A stretch of 64,000 nucleotides of DNA from NCBI GenBank assembly GCA_963795665.1, contig CAWCIP010000027.1, positions 1 through 64,000 of the forward strand, read 5' to 3'. Shown one piece after another: positions 56,085 through 64,000 of the stretch. Source of the DNA: DASUPK01 sp963795665 (GTDB taxonomy: Bacteria; Actinomycetota; Thermoleophilia; Solirubrobacterales; 70-9). The notes beneath the pieces were generated by a model. The model was given only the letters and a program-made list of their open reading frames with translations. It did not search any database and was not told the DNA's origin. The first letter of the stretch is position 1. Each line of letters opens with the position of its first letter. The translations under genes and the position numbers were made by a program.

Positions 56085-57277
56085 GACGAAAGCGCCACCC
56101 GGCTGCCGACGCTCGCCAGGACGTCGCGGATCGCCGCGACGACGTAGGCGACGTCGTCGGCGGTCATCTCCGGAAACAGCGGCAGCGAGCAGATCCGCTC
56201 CGAGACCCACTCGGACTGCGGCAGATTCCCCGTCCACTGCGGGTACTTCTCGGCGTAGTAGGGCTGGGTGTGGACGGCGCGGAAGTGCAGCCCCGTGCCG
56301 ACGTTGCGCTCGCGCAGCGCGGCCATGAAAGCGTCGCGCGAGAGGCCCGCGGAGTCGAGCACCTTGACGACGTAGAGGTGCCAGGTGTGGAAGTGGTCGA
56401 AGGCGGGCGCCGCGGGGCGCCCGATCTCGGGCACGTCGGCGAGCAACTCGTGGTAGACCGCGACCAGCTCGCGCCGCTGCTGGTTGAACTCGTCGACCGA
56501 GGCGAGCTGGTGGATGCCGAGCGCCGCCTGCAGGTCGGTGAAGTTGTACTTGAAGCCCGGCCGCACCACCTCGACCTGCGGCGTGCCGCCCTCCGCGTAG
56601 CGGTTCCAGGCCGACTTCTCGAGGCCGTGGAAGCGCAGCGAGCGCAGCAGGCGCGCCATCTCCTCGTCCTCGAGCGTCACGACCCCGCCCTCGACCGTGG
56701 TCATGTTCTTGATCGGGTGGAAGGAGAAGATGCCGAGCGTGCCGAAGGTGCCGACGTGGCGCCCCTTGTAGCGGGTGCCGACGCCGTGGGCGGCATCCTC
56801 GACCAGCCACAGGCCGCGCCGTTCGCGGGTCGCGAGCAACGGGTCGAGGTCGCACGGCGCACCGCCGAAGTGCACCGGGAGGATTCCGACCGTCCGCTCG
56901 CCCACCGCGTCCGCCACGGCCTGCGGATCGATCTGCAGGGTGTCCGGGTCGATGTCGGCGAAGACCGGGCGCGCGCCGAGAAGCTCGATCATGTTGACCG
57001 TCGAGGCCCAGGTCAGGGACGTGGTGACGACCTCGTCGCCGGGCCCGAGGCCGAGCGCCATCAGGCCGATGTGCATCCCGGCGGTGGCCGAGGAGAGCGC
57101 CAACGCGGCCGGCGTGCCGACGTAGGCGGCGAACTCCTTCTCGAAGCGCTCCGCCTTGGGTCCGGTGGTGATCCAGCCGGAGCGCAGCGAATCGACCACT
57201 TCGTCGATCTCCCGCTGACGGATCGTCGGACGGGAGAAGGGCAGGAAGGTCTCGCGCTTCACGAACGGGCTGGTCAT
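56081..57277 (-). CDS. arnB: ArnB UDP-4-keto-pentose aminotransferase
   Basis: A 398-residue PLP-dependent aminotransferase of the DegT/DnrJ/EryC1/ArnB family. The Schiff-base lysine is K190 in FSFHPIKNMTTVEGG. The PLP-binding Asp-His is in VEDAAHGVGTRYKG; SSATAGMHIGLMALG binds the phosphate. It transfers an amino group from glutamate to the 4-keto sugar to give UDP-Ara4N. The first residues (PFSRPTIRQREIDEVVDSLR) match ArnB closely. It overlaps its upstream and downstream genes by 4 bases each, showing tight translational coupling. Confidence 0.93.
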   Translation of the reverse strand: MTSPFVKRETFLPFSRPTIRQREIDEVVDSLRSGWITTGPKAERFEKEFAAYVGTPAALALSSATAGMHIGLMALGLGPGDEVVTTSLTWASTVNMIELLGARPVFADIDPDTLQIDPQAVADAVGERTVGILPVHFGGAPCDLDPLLATRERRGLWLVEDAAHGVGTRYKGRHVGTFGTLGIFSFHPIKNMTTVEGGVVTLEDEEMARLLRSLRFHGLEKSAWNRYAEGGTPQVEVVRPGFKYNFTDLQAALGIHQLASVDEFNQQRRELVAVYHELLADVPEIGRPAAPAFDHFHTWHLYVVKVLDSAGLSRDAFMAALRERNVGTGLHFRAVHTQPYYAEKYPQWTGNLPQSEWVSERICSLPLFPEMTADDVAYVVAAIRDVLASVGSRVALSS

Positions 57278-58944
57278 CCGCTCCCTCCGGGTACCTCCAG
57301 GTGGCGCCGCCAGAGCGAGAACGTCCGCCCCGATCCGATCTCCTCCACCCGCAGCAGGTCGTAGCCGCCGACCGGGCCCGGCCGCCCGGCGCCTCTGCCC
57401 TTGACCTGGAGCAGGACGTAGGCCGGACCGGCCGCTCCCCCGCCCGGCTCGCACCGGTGCTCGTCCCCGATCTCGACCACCGGACGCCCGGTCCGGAAGG
57501 GGACGATGCCGAGCAGGGTCTCGTCGGCGCCGCAAGCGTATACCGGGGCGCCCGGCGGCAGCTCGCGGTCGGCCCAGGCCAGGAACGGTGCGAAGCTCTT
57601 GCGCGCCTCGAGCGCGGGCGCGGCGACGGCCAGAGCGCCCACGACGAACAGGCCCGCCGCGCCGACCCCGAGAGCGAAGGCGCCGCGCAGCCTGCGCCGG
57701 GCGGTCGCGGCGAGCAGGGCCACGGCCACGGCGGCGGTGGCGAGCGCCGCCGCCAGCGCCGCGGGCCGGAGCTGCCGCAGGTAGACCATCGTCGCCACCG
57801 GCGGCGCCACCACCAGGAGGGCGAGCAGGCCGGCCTGGCCCCACGCCGCCGCACCCGCTCCGCGCCGGCTGTCGAGCCGCTCCAGCCAGTCTTCGCAGAC
57901 CAGCGCCACGAGCAGGAAGAGCGGCGGCAGCAGCGGCAGCAGATAGGTCTCACGTTTGGTCGCCGAGAGCGTCAGCACGAGGAAGCCGCCGCCCACCAGC
58001 GCCGCCGCGTAGCGAGCGACCGGCAGCCGGGCTCCCAGCCGACGCCAGAATTCGGGGGCGAACAGCGCCGCGAAGGGCACGATCCAGGGCAGCACCGCGA
58101 CCGGCAGATTGACGAAGTAGTAGTGCGGGGCGTGGCTGTGGCCGGTACCCTGGGGATCGAGGAAGCGCTGGACGTGGTTCTGCCAGGCCCAGGTCGACAC
58201 CGCCCGCCAACCGCCGCCCGCTCCCAGGGCCAGCCCGAGGCTGGCGACGACCAGCAGGCCGAAGCCGGCGAGCCAGGCCGGACGCCAGGTCCGCCAGGCG
58301 CGCCACGGCCGCCGCCGGTCCTCGACCAGACCGTGGAGCGCCAGCCCCGCGACCAGCAGCACCGGACCGACCAGCCCCTTGGTCCAGGCGGCGAGCGCCA
58401 GCGCGGCGTAGCCCAGAACGAGATACCCGGCGCCCCGGTCCGCGGCCGTTCCGGGCGCGGCATCCGCCCGTGCCGAGCGCTCGATCCGCTCCCAGAGGGC
58501 CCAGGCGGCGAGCGTCGTCCACAGCATCAGCAGCGGATCGAGCAGCACCCAGTGGGTGGAGAGCGCGAACTGGGAGCTGGTGGCCAGCAGCAGCACTGAA
58601 ATCCACGCCGCGCGCTCCGAGACCGCCCGCCGCGTCCAGACGAAGAGCAGCGCCAGGGTGGCCAGCGCCGCCAGGGCGCTGACCGCGCGCGCCGCCGCGG
58701 CCGAGGGACCGCCCGTCGCGGCGTAGGCGCCGGCCAGGGCCCAGTAGTAGAGCGGCGGCTTCTCGACGAACGGGGCGCCGTTGAGCGTCGGCACGAACCC
58801 TGGAGACAGGTACATCTCGCGCCCGATCTCGGCCTCGCGCGGCTCGTCCGGGGTCCACAGGCCGCGCGTCAGTCCGACCGCGAGGAGCGCCGCCAGCGCG
58901 ACCCAGAGCGCCGCCCGGTGCCAGCCGGTGAGCGCGCCGCTCAC
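57274..58944 (-). CDS. ArnT-like GT83 glycosyltransferase, second copy in operon
   Basis: A 556-residue polytopic protein. WTPDEPREAEIGREMY and FVEKPPLYYWALAGAY are the first-loop motifs of ArnT-type enzymes. WVLLDPLLMLWTTLAAWALW, AAWTKGLVGPVLL and LSATKRETYLLPLLPPLFLL follow. It is clearly related to but distinct from the gene at 58941-60686, with which it overlaps by 4 bases (GTGA). Two ArnT-like proteins in one operon may modify two positions of lipid A or use different sugars. ArnE/ArnF flippase genes were not seen. Confidence 0.85.
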   Translation of the reverse strand: MSGALTGWHRAALWVALAALLAVGLTRGLWTPDEPREAEIGREMYLSPGFVPTLNGAPFVEKPPLYYWALAGAYAATGGPSAAAARAVSALAALATLALLFVWTRRAVSERAAWISVLLLATSSQFALSTHWVLLDPLLMLWTTLAAWALWERIERSARADAAPGTAADRGAGYLVLGYAALALAAWTKGLVGPVLLVAGLALHGLVEDRRRPWRAWRTWRPAWLAGFGLLVVASLGLALGAGGGWRAVSTWAWQNHVQRFLDPQGTGHSHAPHYYFVNLPVAVLPWIVPFAALFAPEFWRRLGARLPVARYAAALVGGGFLVLTLSATKRETYLLPLLPPLFLLVALVCEDWLERLDSRRGAGAAAWGQAGLLALLVVAPPVATMVYLRQLRPAALAAALATAAVAVALLAATARRRLRGAFALGVGAAGLFVVGALAVAAPALEARKSFAPFLAWADRELPPGAPVYACGADETLLGIVPFRTGRPVVEIGDEHRCEPGGGAAGPAYVLLQVKGRGAGRPGPVGGYDLLRVEEIGSGRTFSLWRRHLEVPGGSG

Positions 58945-60686
58945 CGCGATGCCTCCGCAGCGGCGCCCTCCGGCGCGTGGACCGGCAGCCGGTTCGAGAG
59001 CAGGACACGGCGCCCCTGGCGGTCGAGGACCGGCCCCGGGTCGATCCCCGCTGCGCGCAGACGCGACAGGTCCCGCTCCTCGGTCACCAGGAAGATCCTC
59101 CCCGGCGACTCCCAGCGCTCGCGGAGCTCGGGCGCCGTGGGGAAGCGCTGCCGCCTCTCGGCCTCGGGCAGCGACGAGATGCCGAAATCGAGCTCGCCGC
59201 GGTAGTCGACGACGTCGATCGTCCGTCCGAGATAGGGCGGCAGGCTCTGCGGGTAGTCGCGGTAGGAGGCCACCTCGTCGCCCGGCTCGAGCCGGGCGGC
59301 CAGCCGCGCGGCCAGGTCGCGGGTGGTGCGCTCGTCGGGAAGGCGCTCGGCGATCGAGGCCAAGCTGAAGAAGAGCAGAGCGGCCGCGACCGCCGCCGGG
59401 AGGAATGCCTGCCGCGGCTGGCCACGGAAGCCGAGCACCGCGGCCACCAGGGCCGCGACGAGCGCTCCGGCGGCCCACGCCCAGCCCAGGGCCGGCGAGC
59501 CCACGGGCACGCGCCCGCCCGCCAGCCAGGGCCAGTGCCCGGAACCGATCGCCGCCAGTCCGAGAGCGAGCAGGGCGACCGCCAGCGCCCCGCCCGCCAG
59601 CCCCCTCCCGGCCCGTCGCCGGACGGAGGCACGGGATGCCGCCGGCTCCCCCGCCGCGTCGCCCAGGACCAGTCCGGCCAGGACCGCCAGCGGCGGCAGC
59701 GCCGGCAGGACGTAGGGGATGAGCTTGGAGTGCGAGGCCGAGAAGAAGGCGAAGACGAATCCGGCCCAGGCGAGCAGGAAGACCGCCTCCGGCCGCCGGC
59801 GCCGCAGCTGCCCCGCCGTCGCGGGCAACAGCCCGGCCCAGGGCAAGAAGCCGCCGATCAGCACCGGGACGAAGAACCAGACCGGCTCCCAGCGGTGGGT
59901 GGCGTCGGTCGCGAAGCGCAGGAAGTGCTCGTGGACGAAGTAGAACCAGAGGAAGCGCGGGTGCCGCATCGCCATGGCGACGTGCCAGGGCGCGGCGACG
60001 GCCAGGAAAAGGGCGATCCCCCCCGTCCAGGGCACCCGGCGCAGGACCCGCCAGCTGCCGGTCGCCAGCAGGAACAGAAAGACCACCGCGCCCGGGATGA
60101 CGATCCCGATCAGTCCCTTGGCGAGCGCCGCCAGCGCCGCGGCTGCGAACATCCCGTAGCCGAAGCGCCGCGCCGCGCTCTCGGAGTCCGCGCTCTGGAG
60201 CCACCAGAAGCAGGCCAGGGTCAGGGTGACGAAGAAGGCGACCGTCATGTCGATGATCGCCAGCCGCGCCAGCCCCAGGTAGAGGGGCGAGGTCGCCAGG
60301 ACGACCAGCGCGGCCTCGCCCGCTCTCGGTCCGGCCATCGTCGCCGCCAGGCGCGCCGCGACCAGCGCGCCGGCGAGGCCCAGCAGCGCGCTCCAGAATC
60401 GTCCCGCGAGCTCGCTCGGACCGACCACCGACTCCGCGGCGGCGGTCAGCCAGTAGTACAGCGGCGGCTTCTCGAAGTAGAGGACGCCGTCCAGCCGCGG
60501 CGTCACCAGATCGCCGGAAGCCAGCATCTCGCGCGGGATCTCCGTGTAGCGCCCCTCGTCCGGCTCGAGCAGCGGCAGCGCGCCGAGACGGACGAAGAAG
60601 AGCACCGCCGCCGCCAGCAGCAGCACCGCCGGGACGGCGCCCGGGCGGGAGGCCACCCGGCTCGGGACGGTCGGAACGGAGGTCAT
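58941..60686 (-). CDS. arnT: ArnT Ara4N-lipid A transferase
   Basis: A 581-residue inner-membrane glycosyltransferase. The active-site loop LLEPDEGRYTEIPREMLASGDLVTP (given in part) and YFEKPPLYYWLTAAAESVVG closely follow E. coli ArnT, followed by RLAIIDMTVAFFVTL. HSKLIPYVLPALPPLAVL precedes the C-terminal periplasmic domain (about 440-581). It moves Ara4N from undecaprenyl phosphate to lipid A phosphates, lowering negative charge and raising resistance to polymyxin-type peptides. First gene of the operon; its promoter must lie in the 172-base divergent gap before lsrF. Confidence 0.88.
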   Translation of the reverse strand: MTSVPTVPSRVASRPGAVPAVLLLAAAVLFFVRLGALPLLEPDEGRYTEIPREMLASGDLVTPRLDGVLYFEKPPLYYWLTAAAESVVGPSELAGRFWSALLGLAGALVAARLAATMAGPRAGEAALVVLATSPLYLGLARLAIIDMTVAFFVTLTLACFWWLQSADSESAARRFGYGMFAAAALAALAKGLIGIVIPGAVVFLFLLATGSWRVLRRVPWTGGIALFLAVAAPWHVAMAMRHPRFLWFYFVHEHFLRFATDATHRWEPVWFFVPVLIGGFLPWAGLLPATAGQLRRRRPEAVFLLAWAGFVFAFFSASHSKLIPYVLPALPPLAVLAGLVLGDAAGEPAASRASVRRRAGRGLAGGALAVALLALGLAAIGSGHWPWLAGGRVPVGSPALGWAWAAGALVAALVAAVLGFRGQPRQAFLPAAVAAALLFFSLASIAERLPDERTTRDLAARLAARLEPGDEVASYRDYPQSLPPYLGRTIDVVDYRGELDFGISSLPEAERRQRFPTAPELRERWESPGRIFLVTEERDLSRLRAAGIDPGPVLDRQGRRVLLSNRLPVHAPEGAAAEASR

Positions 60687-60858
60687 TGGGGGTACGGGAT
60701 CGCCCGGACGGCTCGTGCCGCCGCGGGTCCGGCGGAGCGGCGGCAACGTAGCCGAGGCCGCTGCGGGTGTCAAGGAGAGCGCCGGTCGTGAAACCACCCC
60801 GGGGCGCGGCGGCGGCCGCCCCCCGCGACGCGGTAGCCTTGGGCGACCCGGAGGGACC

Positions 60859-61827
60859 ATGGCCGACCGTGACGGAGCTCGAGAGAGCCGCGACTTCCAC
60901 GCCGACGTGCCGCAGCGCACCGAGGGCTTCTTCCTCAAGGGCTCGGGGCACCTCGACTGGGGGCTGCAGAACCGGCTGGGCCGGATCTTCGACCCGCGCT
61001 CGGGGCGCACCGTCATGCTCGCCTTCGACCACGGCTACTTCCAGGGCCCGACCACCGGTCTCGAGCGCATCGACCTGTCGATCGCGCCTCTGATCCCCTA
61101 TGCCGATACGCTGATGCTCACCCGCGGCGTCCTGCGCAGCCTGATCCCGCCGGCCAGCAGGCCGTCGATCGTCCTGCGCGCCTCGGGTGGACCGAGCATC
61201 CTCAAGGAGCTCTCCAACGAGGAGATCGCGGTCGACGTCGAGGACGCGATCCGGCTCAACGCCGCGGCGCTGGCGGTCCAGGTCTTCGTCGGCGGCACGC
61301 ACGAGACCCGCTCGATCCACAACATGACCCGGCTGGTGGACCTGGGCATGCGCTACGGCATCCCGGTGCTGGCGGTGACCGCGGTGGGCAAGGAGATGGT
61401 GCGCGACGCCAAGTACTTCCGGCTCGCGACCCGGATCTGCGCCGAGCTGGGCGCCCACTACGTCAAGACCTACTACGTCGAGCCGGGGTTCGAAACCGTG
61501 ACCTCCTGCTGCCCGGTGCCGATCGTGATCGCAGGCGGCAAGAAGATCCCCGAGCGCGCCGCGCTCCAGATGGCCCACGACGCGGTCCAGCGCGGCGCCT
61601 CCGGCGTCGACATGGGGCGCAACATCTTCCAGTCGGCCGCCCCCGAGGCGATGATCCGGGCCGTGCGCGCCGTCGTCCACGACGGCGAGAGCCCGGAGCG
61701 CGCCTACGACCTCTACCGCTCGCTGGCCACCGCTCCCGAGTCGGCCCCGACGACACGCCGTCCGGCCCGGAAGACGGCGCGCAAGGCGGCCGGGAAGGCC
61801 ACGAGCACCCGCCGGCGCAAGGACTGA
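60859..61827 (+). CDS. LsrF-like class I aldolase-fold thiolase
   Basis: A 322-residue TIM-barrel protein of the DeoC/LacD-FbaB class. FDHGYFQGPTTGLERID, LMLTRGVLRS and VKTYYVEPGFE match LsrF, with Lys203 at the same number as the catalytic Lys of E. coli LsrF. The phosphate-binding IAGGKK and GASGVDMGRNIFQ loops are intact. LsrF cleaves phosphorylated AI-2 breakdown product with CoA. No other lsr genes are here, so another sugar-phosphate substrate is possible. The last roughly 30 residues are a Lys/Arg/Thr-rich tail (RPARKTARKAAGK) unusual for the family. Confidence 0.85.
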   Translation: MADRDGARESRDFHADVPQRTEGFFLKGSGHLDWGLQNRLGRIFDPRSGRTVMLAFDHGYFQGPTTGLERIDLSIAPLIPYADTLMLTRGVLRSLIPPASRPSIVLRASGGPSILKELSNEEIAVDVEDAIRLNAAALAVQVFVGGTHETRSIHNMTRLVDLGMRYGIPVLAVTAVGKEMVRDAKYFRLATRICAELGAHYVKTYYVEPGFETVTSCCPVPIVIAGGKKIPERAALQMAHDAVQRGASGVDMGRNIFQSAAPEAMIRAVRAVVHDGESPERAYDLYRSLATAPESAPTTRRPARKTARKAAGKATSTRRRKD

Positions 61828-61971
61828 GACCGCCCCCGGACGGTTCGCCGGACCGCGGCTTGTCCGGATTTCGCTCCGGGCGTACGCTCGGGAAACCGGC
61901 AGAGACCGTTCCCTGCGAGGCGCCGCTCCCGAGAGCCGGCTGCGCCGCCCCGCACTTCCCGGGAGGCAGCG

Positions 61972-64000
61972 GTGAACCCGACCCCCAAAGCACTCCTCGT
62001 CTATCCCCGCTTCCCGCCTTCGTACTGGGGCTTCCGCTACGCGGTCGAGATGCTCGGCAAGCGCTCGGCGATGCCGCCGCTCGGCCTGCTCACGGTCGCC
62101 GCGCTGTTCCCGGAGCACTGGCGGCTGCGGGTCGTCGACCTCAACGTCGCCGAGCTGACGGACGCCGACCTCGCCTGGGCGGACCTGGTGCTGACCTCGA
62201 CCATGGTGGTCCAGCAGGGGTCGCTGCGCGAGGTCATCGCGCGCGCCAACCGGGCCGGCAAGCCGATCGCCGTCGGCGGTCCGCACCCGACCTCTTTCTC
62301 CGACGACATCGCCAACGCCGACCACTACCTGCTCGACGAAGTCGAGGAGTCGTTCCCGCGCTTCCTCGCCGACTGGGAAGCCGGCCGCGCCGAACGCGTC
62401 TACCGCCCCGGGCGCAAGCCCGACGTCACCGTCACGCCGCCGCCGCGCTACGACCTGCTCGACCTCGGCGCCTACGCCTCGATGGCTTTGCAGTTCTCGC
62501 GTGGGTGCCCTTTCAACTGCGAGTTCTGCGACATCACGAAGCTGTTCGGGCGGGTGCCGCGGACGAAGTCCAACGAGCAGATGGTGGCCGAGCTCCAGGG
62601 GCTCTACGACCTGGGCTGGCGCGGGCCGGTGTTCCTGGTCGACGACAACTTCATCGGCAACAAGAAGGAGGCGCTGCGTCTGCTGCCGGCGGTCGCCCAG
62701 TGGCAGCGCGAGCGCGGCTTCCCGTTCGACTTCTACACCGAGGCGAGCGTCAACCTGGCCAAGCTCGAGCCGTTGATGGACGCCATGGTCGACGCCGGCT
62801 TCACCATGGTCTTCCTGGGCATCGAGAGCCCCAACCCGGAGGCGCTGCGCCAGACCCAGAAGACCCAGAACACCTCGCGCGGCGACGACGACTTCCTGCT
62901 CCACGCCGTGACCGCGATCCAGGCGAAAGGGCTCGAGGTCAGCGGCGGCTTCATCCTCGGCCTCGACGGCGACGGGCCGGAGGTCTTCGACGCCCAGGTC
63001 GCGTTCATCCAGGAAGCCGGGATCCCGATGGCCATGGTCGGGCTGCTCACCGCCCTGCGCGGCACCGACCTCTACGACCGGCTCGAGCGCGAAGGACGGC
63101 TGCTCGCGGAGTCGAGCGGCAACAACGTCGAGGTGACGCTCAACTTCCGCTCCGAGCTCGACCGCGACGTCCTGATCTCCGGCTACCGGCGGGTGCTCGA
63201 CACCCTCTACGACCCGGGCCTCGACAACTACTTCGAGCGCTGCTGGACGCTGCTGCGGCGGCTGGGCGAGCGCCGCCGGCCGCGCTCCGGGGTCCGCGCC
63301 GCCGAGCTGCGGGCGCTGTTCCGGTCGCTGCGCGTCCAGCTCTTCTCCCGCCAGGGACCCGCCTACCTCAAGCTCCTGGCGCGCGTGCTCTTGCACCGGC
63401 CGCGCCTCATCGACCAGGCGGTCCGGCAGGCGATCAAGGGCTACCACTTCCGCAAGTTCACGGCCCAGACCCTCGCCGCCCACGAGTTCCGCACCGCGGC
63501 GCTCGACGGCTACGGCCGGGTCGAGGCCCTGGCCGAGGAGGCCGGCGAGGGCGCGGAAGGACTGTTGCCGGCGCTGCGCCGCCAGGCCGGCCGGGCGCGC
63601 CGGCGCCTGCGCCGCATCCACCGGAGGCTGCGCCCGGAGTTCCGCCAGAGCCTGCTGCCCGACCGCGCAAGCTTCGACGCCGCCCTTCAGGCCTGCCTGC
63701 GCGAGGCCGGCGAGCTGGCGCTGCTCCGGCGCTGGGCGCCGCGCTTCCGGCACTGGTCGGCCGGCGCGTCGTGGACCGAGGCGCTCGACCGCGAGGGCTA
63801 TGCGCCGGGCGCCGGACGCCTCGAGGCGGGCGGCCGGCCGACCGTCTCGCTGGCGCCGCTGCTCGAGCACGGGCGCACCCGGCGCGCGCTCGAGCAGTTC
63901 TTCCACGAGCTCGGAGTCAAGGTGATCAGCACTACCGAGCAGCTCCAGCAGCTCGGCGCCGATCGGCTCGAGAAGCTCCAGGGGGCGGGCGAAGCCGTGG
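61972..64000 (+). CDS. B12-binding radical-SAM protein with DUF4070 (partial, runs off the window)
   Basis: At least 676 codons from GTG 61972 (GGGAGG upstream). The N-terminal cobalamin domain has LLVYPRFPPSYWGF and MPPLGLLTVAALFP. The radical-SAM cluster ligands are C179, C183 and C186 in RGCPFNCEFCDI, followed by LVDDNFIGNK and VFLGIESPNPEALR. A DUF4070-type C-terminal domain (to about residue 480) follows, as in the family that includes HpnP-like methylases. Residues from about 490 on form a long, Arg-rich, helical extension I do not recognise, still open at 64000. The substrate is unknown; a lipid or small-molecule methylation is the family expectation. Confidence 0.85.
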   Translation, partial: MNPTPKALLVYPRFPPSYWGFRYAVEMLGKRSAMPPLGLLTVAALFPEHWRLRVVDLNVAELTDADLAWADLVLTSTMVVQQGSLREVIARANRAGKPIAVGGPHPTSFSDDIANADHYLLDEVEESFPRFLADWEAGRAERVYRPGRKPDVTVTPPPRYDLLDLGAYASMALQFSRGCPFNCEFCDITKLFGRVPRTKSNEQMVAELQGLYDLGWRGPVFLVDDNFIGNKKEALRLLPAVAQWQRERGFPFDFYTEASVNLAKLEPLMDAMVDAGFTMVFLGIESPNPEALRQTQKTQNTSRGDDDFLLHAVTAIQAKGLEVSGGFILGLDGDGPEVFDAQVAFIQEAGIPMAMVGLLTALRGTDLYDRLEREGRLLAESSGNNVEVTLNFRSELDRDVLISGYRRVLDTLYDPGLDNYFERCWTLLRRLGERRRPRSGVRAAELRALFRSLRVQLFSRQGPAYLKLLARVLLHRPRLIDQAVRQAIKGYHFRKFTAQTLAAHEFRTAALDGYGRVEALAEEAGEGAEGLLPALRRQAGRARRRLRRIHRRLRPEFRQSLLPDRASFDAALQACLREAGELALLRRWAPRFRHWSAGASWTEALDREGYAPGAGRLEAGGRPTVSLAPLLEHGRTRRALEQFFHELGVKVISTTEQLQQLGADRLEKLQGAGEAV

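Noticed and set aside
57274..63906. A 2210-codon minus-strand open frame spanning arnT, lsrF and the radical-SAM gene
   Set aside because: Only the part encoding the second ArnT-like protein is real. Upstream it is out of frame with arnT and antisense to two well-supported plus-strand genes.
1..64000. tRNA, rRNA, riboswitch or replication origin
   Set aside because: No cloverleaf, rRNA stretch, cobalamin-type leader before the B12 enzymes or DnaA-box cluster was noticed by eye. A covariance-model scan would be decisive and could not be run.

Overview
The window is very GC-rich DNA from a Gram-negative bacterium. It encodes a tripartite RND efflux pump, a PagL-like lipid A deacylase and a near-complete operon for 4-amino-arabinose (Ara4N) modification of lipid A, so the cell has an LPS-bearing outer membrane. 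A Ser/Thr kinase fused to a beta-propeller, a PadR regulator next to a permease-prefix protein, a DUF2911 protein, RAYT transposases and RHS loci fit Acidobacteriota (perhaps the Thermoanaerobaculia/Holophagae side). That assignment is inference: there is no rRNA or other phylogenetic marker. I saw no tRNA, rRNA or CRISPR array.

Layout. 0-5 kb: small stress proteins (CsbD, GlsB/YmgE, dodecin), a fatty-acid desaturase and a GAF-PAS-GAF histidine kinase/NarL-type regulator pair. The csbD and desaturase genes share a promoter-like element. 5-7 kb: a RAYT transposase between clusters of its repeat, in opposite orientation on the two sides. 7-12 kb: a BLUF blue-light sensor, a B12/radical-SAM enzyme and secreted proteins including a VWA protein. 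12-17.5 kb: MFP-RND-TolC efflux operon. 17.5-27 kb: metallo-beta-lactamase-fold hydrolase, secreted proteins, kinase-propeller, molybdate ABC transporter and PadR unit. 27-31 kb: a second RAYT and a TlpA-DUF4266-DUF3570-ApbE redox cluster in which every gene is frame-broken. 31-39 kb: FAD oxidase, PagL, pirin/Rieske-reductase operon between two copies of a dispersed intergenic repeat, KefB-type antiporter and DUF2911.

39-48 kb is the most plastic region. It holds three tandem, 5'-truncated RHS modules. Two end in different toxin-like tips, each followed by a small immunity-like gene; the third is cut by an IS3-family element that also abuts a truncated metalloprotease. 47.7-49.6 kb: an XRE/membrane-protein pair and a UPF0175/DUF3368 toxin-antitoxin pair. 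49.6-60.7 kb: PAP2 phosphatase, three ArnT-like glycosyltransferases and arnB, arnC, arnA (split in two) and arnD, all in translationally coupled order. The end carries an LsrF-like aldolase-fold thiolase and a second B12/radical-SAM enzyme that runs off the window.

Caution: more than 25 single-base frame breaks interrupt otherwise conserved genes, several in homopolymers. Many look like sequencing or assembly indels, so genes marked 'frameshifted' may be intact in the organism. Coordinates of frame breaks are approximate.
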